Assembly: GCA_036008685.1 (NCBI GenBank)
Contig: DASYNF010000184.1
Coordinates: 1 to 8,644 of the forward strand
Direction: 5' to 3'
Source: Actinomadura_C sp036008685
GTDB taxonomy: Bacteria; Actinomycetota; Actinomycetes; Streptosporangiales; Streptosporangiaceae
Length of the DNA stretch: 8,644 nucleotides
Below, piece after piece: positions 4,938 through 8,644 of this stretch. The stretch's first letter is position 1. Each line of letters opens with the position of its first letter. A model generated the notes under the pieces. The model saw only the letters and a program-made list of their open reading frames with translations, was not told the DNA's origin and did no database searches. A program made the translations under genes and the position numbers.

Positions 4938-7058
4938 CTATGCCGGGATGTGCTCCGCCGCCCTGTTCCAGTGGCGATGCGCGGCGACGGACTCCTTGAG
5001 CGCGGTCAGGAAGTCCTCGGAGGCGCCGTCGGCCCGGGTGACCACTCCGCGGTCGACCACCACCTCGGCCTCGTCCTTCGCCAGCCGGATCCCCTCGATC
5101 CGGGCCTCCTTCAGCAGCTCGATGCCCTCTCCCAGGGCACCGATCGGCTTGCCGTGCTTGAACGCCTCGGCGACGAAGCAGACGGCGTCACCGCACTCGG
5201 TCAGGAAGTCGACGGCGTCGCGCCCTCCGGGCACCACGACCGCGTCATAGACCACGGACCGTACGGTCGGGAGGGACCGGTCGACCTCGACCTCGGCCCC
5301 GCCGTTCCCTGCGCCCCGCAGAGAGCCGTAGCGAGGCCCGATCACGTGGCAGAACAGCCCCTCGCCGATCATGGAGTCCCGTACGGCCAAGACGTCGACG
5401 GCGTTCACGCCCTCCCCTGCCAGGATGGCGATTTTGCGGCCCGTGATCGGACCTCGGGGCTGGTCCGCCATACTCAGCGCGGGAGACCTGCGGCCGTGGT
5501 TCTCGACGGCCGGCCGCTCCGGCGGCTCGACGCCGATGCCCTCGGCGACCTGCACCGCCAGGCCGTGGTCGACGTGGTTCAGGTGGTCGACGACCTTTTC
5601 TCTGATGTACATCTCCTGCACGTTGCCCAGCTCGAATCTGAAGGCATTGGTGATGTGCTCCTTTTCCCAGTCGGCCATGCTGTTCCAGAACAACGTCGCC
5701 TGCGAGAAGTGGTCGGAGAAGGTCTCACTGCGCTTTCGGATCTTGGGTCCCTGCTCCCATTGCGGATAGTGGGTGAAACCCTCCTTCTCGGACGGCGTGG
5801 GCTGACCTCCGTTGAGGGTGTTCGGATGGTAGGCCGCCCGGCCGGTGTAGATCTCCATCTGGTTCGGCCCGTTGATCTGGTGGTTGCGGATCTGGGCGAG
5901 CGGCTGGTTGACCGGAAGCTGCGGGAAGTTGGGACCGCTGAGCCGCAGCAGCTGGGTGTCGAGGTAGGAGAACAGGCGGGCCTGCAGGAGCGGGTCGTTG
6001 GTGAAGTCGATGCCCGGCACCACGTTGGCGAGGTGGAAGGCGGCCTGCTCGGTCTCGGCGAAGAAGTTGTCGGGATTGCGGTCGAGGACCAGGGTGCCGA
6101 CCGGCCGGGCGGGCACCTCCTCCTCCGGCACGATCTTGGTGGGATCGATCAGGTCGGCGTCGAGCCTCTCCACATCCTCTTCGGAGATGAGCTGCAGGCA
6201 CAGGTCCCATTCGGGGAACTGCCCCGCGTCGATGGACTCCCACAGGTCCCGCCGGTTGAAGTCCGGATCGACACCGGCGATCTTCTGCGCCTCGTCCCAC
6301 ACCAGCGAGTGGATACCGAGTTTGGGCTTCCAGTGGAACTTCACGAACGTGGACTCACGCCGCTCGTTGACCAGCCGGAAGGTGTGGACCCCGAAGCCCT
6401 GCATCATCCGGAAGCTGCGCGGGATGGCGCGGTCGGACATCAGCCACATCATCATGTGCATGGTCTCCGGCTGGAGCTGCACGAAGTCCCACAGTGTGGC
6501 GTGGGCCGAGGAGGCCTGCGGGATCTCGTTGTTGGGCTCCGGCTTGAGGGCGTGCACGAAGTCGGGGAACTTGATCCCGTCCTGGATGAAGAACACCGGC
6601 ATGTTGTTGCCGACCAGGTCGAAGTTGCCCTGCGTGGTGTAGAACTTCGTCGCGAACCCTCGTACGTCCCGCGGGGTGTCCGCCGACCCGGCCCCCCCGG
6701 CGACCGTGGAGAACCGGACGAACACCGGAGTCTCGATCGAGGGGTCGCACAGGAACTCGGCTTCGGTGTACTGCGCGAGCGACTCGTGCACCCGGAAGTG
6801 GCCATAGGCACCGGAGCCACGGGCGTGCACGACGCGTTCGGGGATGCGCTCGTGGTCGAAGTGGGTGACCTTCTCACGGAGGTGGTAGTCCTCCATGATC
6901 GTGGGCCCGACCTCTCCCACGGCCAGCGAGTTGTCGGTGTCGTCGACCGGGATCCCCTGATCGGTGGTGAGGATGCCCTCAGGGTTCATCCGGTACCGGT
7001 GAAGTTGTTGCTGTTTGTCCCTTTCGGTGGGACGGCTTTGACGATCTGGTGTTGACAT
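4938..7058 (-). CDS. katE: Large-subunit monofunctional catalase (HPII type)
   Basis: Haem catalase that turns hydrogen peroxide into water and oxygen in the cytoplasm, normally as a tetramer. ATG 7058 is chosen for its GGGGGAG ribosome binding site five bases upstream, giving 706 residues (E. coli HPII has 753). From memory of HPII numbering, the core aligns without gaps from His128 to Tyr415. Distal His78, Ser117, Asn151, haem-ligand Tyr365 in RLFSYLDTQ, Arg361 and Gln369 are all present, as are channel residues Val119 and Asp131. His342 matches HPII His392, the residue cross-linked to the haem-ligand Tyr. Residues 538-706 are a DJ-1/PfpI-like flavodoxin-fold domain; its nucleophile elbow reads IGALGEG, without the catalytic Cys, as is usual for these catalases. 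The gene lies 57 bp after the cyclase-like gene on the same strand. No clear promoter is visible in that gap. Confidence 0.96.
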   Translation of the reverse strand: MSTPDRQSRPTERDKQQQLHRYRMNPEGILTTDQGIPVDDTDNSLAVGEVGPTIMEDYHLREKVTHFDHERIPERVVHARGSGAYGHFRVHESLAQYTEAEFLCDPSIETPVFVRFSTVAGGAGSADTPRDVRGFATKFYTTQGNFDLVGNNMPVFFIQDGIKFPDFVHALKPEPNNEIPQASSAHATLWDFVQLQPETMHMMMWLMSDRAIPRSFRMMQGFGVHTFRLVNERRESTFVKFHWKPKLGIHSLVWDEAQKIAGVDPDFNRRDLWESIDAGQFPEWDLCLQLISEEDVERLDADLIDPTKIVPEEEVPARPVGTLVLDRNPDNFFAETEQAAFHLANVVPGIDFTNDPLLQARLFSYLDTQLLRLSGPNFPQLPVNQPLAQIRNHQINGPNQMEIYTGRAAYHPNTLNGGQPTPSEKEGFTHYPQWEQGPKIRKRSETFSDHFSQATLFWNSMADWEKEHITNAFRFELGNVQEMYIREKVVDHLNHVDHGLAVQVAEGIGVEPPERPAVENHGRRSPALSMADQPRGPITGRKIAILAGEGVNAVDVLAVRDSMIGEGLFCHVIGPRYGSLRGAGNGGAEVEVDRSLPTVRSVVYDAVVVPGGRDAVDFLTECGDAVCFVAEAFKHGKPIGALGEGIELLKEARIEGIRLAKDEAEVVVDRGVVTRADGASEDFLTALKESVAAHRHWNRAAEHIPA

Positions 7059-7104
7059 GTCGGCTCCCCCGCCTGCACGTTTGTCCGCTTTATTCTCTTT
7101 CCAC

Positions 7105-7126
7105 AAAAAAGCGATCTATTCGCCTT
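7105..7126 (-). terminator. Possible intrinsic terminator overlapping the cyclase-like gene's stop codon
   Basis: Read on the minus strand, AAGGCGA (7126-7120) pairs with TCGCTTT (7114-7108) around a 5-base loop that contains the TAG stop. A run of six T (7110-7105) covers the end of the stem and continues beyond it. The stem is only seven base pairs with one G-U, so it is weak. The T-run is unusual in this GC-rich DNA. It could uncouple or attenuate transcription into katE. Confidence 0.4.
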
Positions 7127-8126
7127 GGGCGACCAGACGGTCGATGGTGTCCTCGAGCGCGTGGATCTGCTCGGACTCACCGGCGAAGGCCTTGACGATC
7201 GTCAGGAGCTCTCCGAGCGCCCCGGGGAAGTCGAGACAGGTCCGCAGGATGGCATAGGTGTCCAAGTTGGCCTGGGACCGCCGGGGGATGCGGACCGCGA
7301 CCTCCCGGCGCAGAGAGCCCACCACCTGTTCCCGGCCCTCCTGTGTCGCCATGACCGGAATGGCGAGCAGCCTGTCCACGACCCCGAACAGATCGGGCAG
7401 CGAGATCCGGTCTTCATCGGCCGAGCCCCGGCCGTGGGCCGGCCGGGCCGAGGAGGCCGGCTTCGTCCCCCGTGGCCGGATCTCCTGGGGGGTGACCTGC
7501 TCCAACGGCCGCCCTCTGACAGGTTTCCGCATCCAGACGGTGGTACTGGTCTCCTTGTTCTGGATGTGAATGGGGACATAGTCGTCCGGATCCACCATGC
7601 CCTCTCCAGGGCGGATCACCGCCTCGTAGAAAGGCGCAGAGACGATCACACCGACATGGTCGGCCGAGACCTTGAAGGCCTCTTTGAACTGCGGCGCGTC
7701 GAGCAGCCGGAAGACATGGTTGACCGCGGTGCCGACGATGCCGCGGCCGTCGGCCTGGACCTCACCGCTGTGCATCGAGATCCTCAGCCGGATCTTCGCC
7801 AGATCACTGGAGACCTCGTTGTGTCGCCGGAGCTCCGCGCGCAGCCGGTCGACCAGCGGAGACACCAGGAGGCTCATGTCGACGTGCGGAGGAGGCACGA
7901 CGATGACCCCGTCCCCACGGTCCTCCTGGTAGCAGCCGGCGAAGGGCACACCGGAGTCGTCGAAACTTCGGCTCAACCCCTCGTACAGGGCGTCGCGCAG
8001 CCTCCGCTGGATGCGGTCATGCCGGCCCTGGTCCCCGAACGAGACGATGTCGCAGACGAAGAGGGCACAGCGTCCTGAGGGGTTCCACCCGTTGGGAGAA
8101 GCGTTGGTGCTGTCCTGCATGTCCAC
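7116..8126 (-). CDS. Class III nucleotide cyclase-like protein with C-terminal EAD2-like domain
   Basis: A 336-residue cytoplasmic protein with no signal peptide or membrane segment. Residues 19-200 resemble an actinobacterial class III cyclase variant. Asp26 (FVCDIVSF) and Asp72 (EDRGDG) match the two metal-binding Asp residues. Asn136 and Arg140 (VNHVFRLLDAP) match the transition-state Asn/Arg pair. The loop HSGEVQADGRGIVGTAVN is shorter than in standard cyclases and lacks the usual base-selecting Asp, so activity and substrate are open. A Pro/Arg/Ser-rich linker (about 203-240) leads to residues 243-333, an all-helical region (DLFGVVDRLLAIPVM, then TCLDFPGALGELLTIVKAF). It resembles EAD2, an adaptor domain described in NTPase-centred conflict systems. 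The start is GTG 8126 with weak GTGAG upstream; ATG 8120 is an alternative. KatE follows in the same direction. The domain calls rest on remembered motifs. Confidence 0.72.
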   Translation of the reverse strand: MDMQDSTNASPNGWNPSGRCALFVCDIVSFGDQGRHDRIQRRLRDALYEGLSRSFDDSGVPFAGCYQEDRGDGVIVVPPPHVDMSLLVSPLVDRLRAELRRHNEVSSDLAKIRLRISMHSGEVQADGRGIVGTAVNHVFRLLDAPQFKEAFKVSADHVGVIVSAPFYEAVIRPGEGMVDPDDYVPIHIQNKETSTTVWMRKPVRGRPLEQVTPQEIRPRGTKPASSARPAHGRGSADEDRISLPDLFGVVDRLLAIPVMATQEGREQVVGSLRREVAVRIPRRSQANLDTYAILRTCLDFPGALGELLTIVKAFAGESEQIHALEDTIDRLVAQGE

Positions 8127-8139
8127 AGCGACTCACATC

Positions 8140-8161
8140 TGACGGCTCACGGATACCGTCA
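8140..8161. promoter_or_regulatory. Inverted repeat in the divergent region next to the cyclase-like gene
   Basis: TGACGG (8140-8145) and CCGTCA (8156-8161) form a 6-bp inverted repeat with a 10-base spacer, 14 bases upstream of the GTG start at 8126. The spacing suits an operator bound on one helix face. A second hairpin (CGGCCC 8210-8215, loop TTC, GGGCCG 8219-8224) lies nearer the middle of the 8127-8294 gap. I see no convincing -35/-10 pair for either divergent gene. Confidence 0.3.
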
Positions 8162-8294
8162 CTGTGCCGTGCCGGCGGGGGCCGGGCAAGCCCCGTTCGC
8201 AGCCGGAACCGGCCCTTCGGGCCGCAGGCCGGCCGACGGCGGACGATCTTTGTGCTCTGGGCCGCGGCCGAGGTCGTCCGAACGTACGGGCAAG

Positions 8295-8644
8295 ATGTCA
8301 GTCGTGACGGGATCTCAACCGGCGGCGCCACCGGAGCTGCGCCGACTGGAGGCGGTACTCGAGCGGTTCACCTTCGTCAACGAGGAGACCGGCTACACCA
8401 TCGCACGGGTCGCCACCGAACGCTCCGGCAGCGACCTGCTGACCGTGGTCGGCGCGCTCCTCGGGGCACAGGTCGGCGAGAGCCTGCGGCTGACCGGCCG
8501 CTGGACGTCCCATCCGAAATACGGCCAGCAGTTCGAGGTGCACTCCTACACCACCGTGCTGCCCGCCACGATCCAGGGCATCCGCCGCTACCTGGGCTCA
8601 GGGCTGATCAAGGGGATCGGCCCCAAGATGGCCGAGCGGATGGT
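8295..8644 (+). CDS. recD2: RecD2-type DNA helicase, N-terminal part only
   Basis: An SF1B 5'-to-3' DNA helicase that acts in DNA repair independently of RecBC. Only the first 116 full codons are visible. Residues 17-92 form the N-terminal OB-like domain typical of the family: LEAVLERFTFVNEETGYTIA, then VVGALLGAQVGESLRLTGRW and HPKYGQQFEV. Residues 89-116 (LPATIQGIRRYLGSGLIKGI followed by GPKMAERM) start the helix-hairpin-helix region and are a near-diagnostic family signature. The ATPase motifs lie beyond the window. ATG 8295 is chosen because the family motif begins shortly after it. The upstream purines (GGGCAAG) are a weak ribosome binding site, and GTG 8304 is an in-frame alternative. 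It is divergent from the cyclase-like gene with a 168-bp gap. Confidence 0.93.
   Translation, partial: MSVVTGSQPAAPPELRRLEAVLERFTFVNEETGYTIARVATERSGSDLLTVVGALLGAQVGESLRLTGRWTSHPKYGQQFEVHSYTTVLPATIQGIRRYLGSGLIKGIGPKMAERM

Noticed and set aside
4950..7055. Open frame of 701 codons on the plus strand opposite katE
   Set aside because: Antisense shadow; the minus frame carries an unmistakable catalase.
7059..7106. Longer katE start at ATG 7106
   Set aside because: The extra 16 residues cover the GGGGGAG ribosome binding site of the ATG at 7058 and add no conserved sequence.
7125..8078. Open frame of 317 codons on the plus strand opposite the cyclase-like gene
   Set aside because: Its composition is typical of an antisense frame, and it has no recognisable domain or ribosome binding site.
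8017..8331. Open frame of 104 codons on the minus strand crossing the cyclase-like gene start
   Set aside because: It overlaps the cyclase-like coding region in another frame and runs into the recD2 start; no motif supports it.
1..8644. Mobile elements, tRNAs, rRNAs, CRISPR arrays
   Set aside because: I saw no transposase or integrase domain, no cloverleaf with conserved tRNA arms and no spaced repeat array. The only tandem repeat is two copies of 12 bp.

Overview
The window is a very G+C-rich stretch of bacterial chromosome. The codon usage, the GTG starts and the family variants (a GDHR-type signal peptidase, a lysozyme-like/amidase fusion secreted through Sec, a cyclase-like protein with an effector-associated tail) point to an actinomycete. 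A member of the Streptosporangiales or a relative is my best guess, but it is inference from protein style and not a species call. I see no insertion sequence, integrase, tRNA, rRNA or CRISPR array.

Layout, left to right. (1) Positions 1-702, minus: signal peptidase I (lepB), truncated at the left edge. (2) Positions 703-862: a divergent intergenic region with a near-direct 11-bp repeat close to lepB and an 8-bp inverted repeat just before the next gene. (3) Positions 863-2866, plus: a secreted cell-wall hydrolase with a lysozyme-like domain, a zinc amidase domain and a C-terminal region probably for wall binding. (4) Positions 3033-4655, plus: an NAD(P)-binding SDR oxidoreductase fused to a divergent DUF2867-like domain. 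It contains the only leucine TTA codon I found in the window. (5) Positions 4661-4685: a strong hairpin between convergent genes. (6) Positions 4689-4829, minus: a 46-residue basic, amphipathic peptide with a good ribosome binding site and a promoter resembling the Streptomyces sigma-B stress class. (7) Positions 4938-7058, minus: a large-subunit KatE-type catalase with a C-terminal DJ-1/PfpI-like domain. (8) Positions 7116-8126, minus: a nucleotide-cyclase-like protein with a C-terminal tail resembling effector-associated domain 2 (EAD2). (9) Positions 8295-8644, plus: the N-terminus of a RecD2-type helicase, cut by the right edge.

How the genes fit together. lepB and the secreted hydrolase are both envelope functions, but they are divergent and need not be co-regulated. 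The right half reads as a possible stress block on the minus strand: cyclase-like/EAD2 protein, then KatE catalase, then the small peptide behind its own sigma-B-like promoter. The most interesting question is whether the cyclase-like/EAD2 protein, whose architecture recalls proteins assigned to actinobacterial conflict or signalling systems, is functionally tied to the catalase 57 bp downstream. A possible terminator overlapping its stop codon argues that the link may be conditional or absent.
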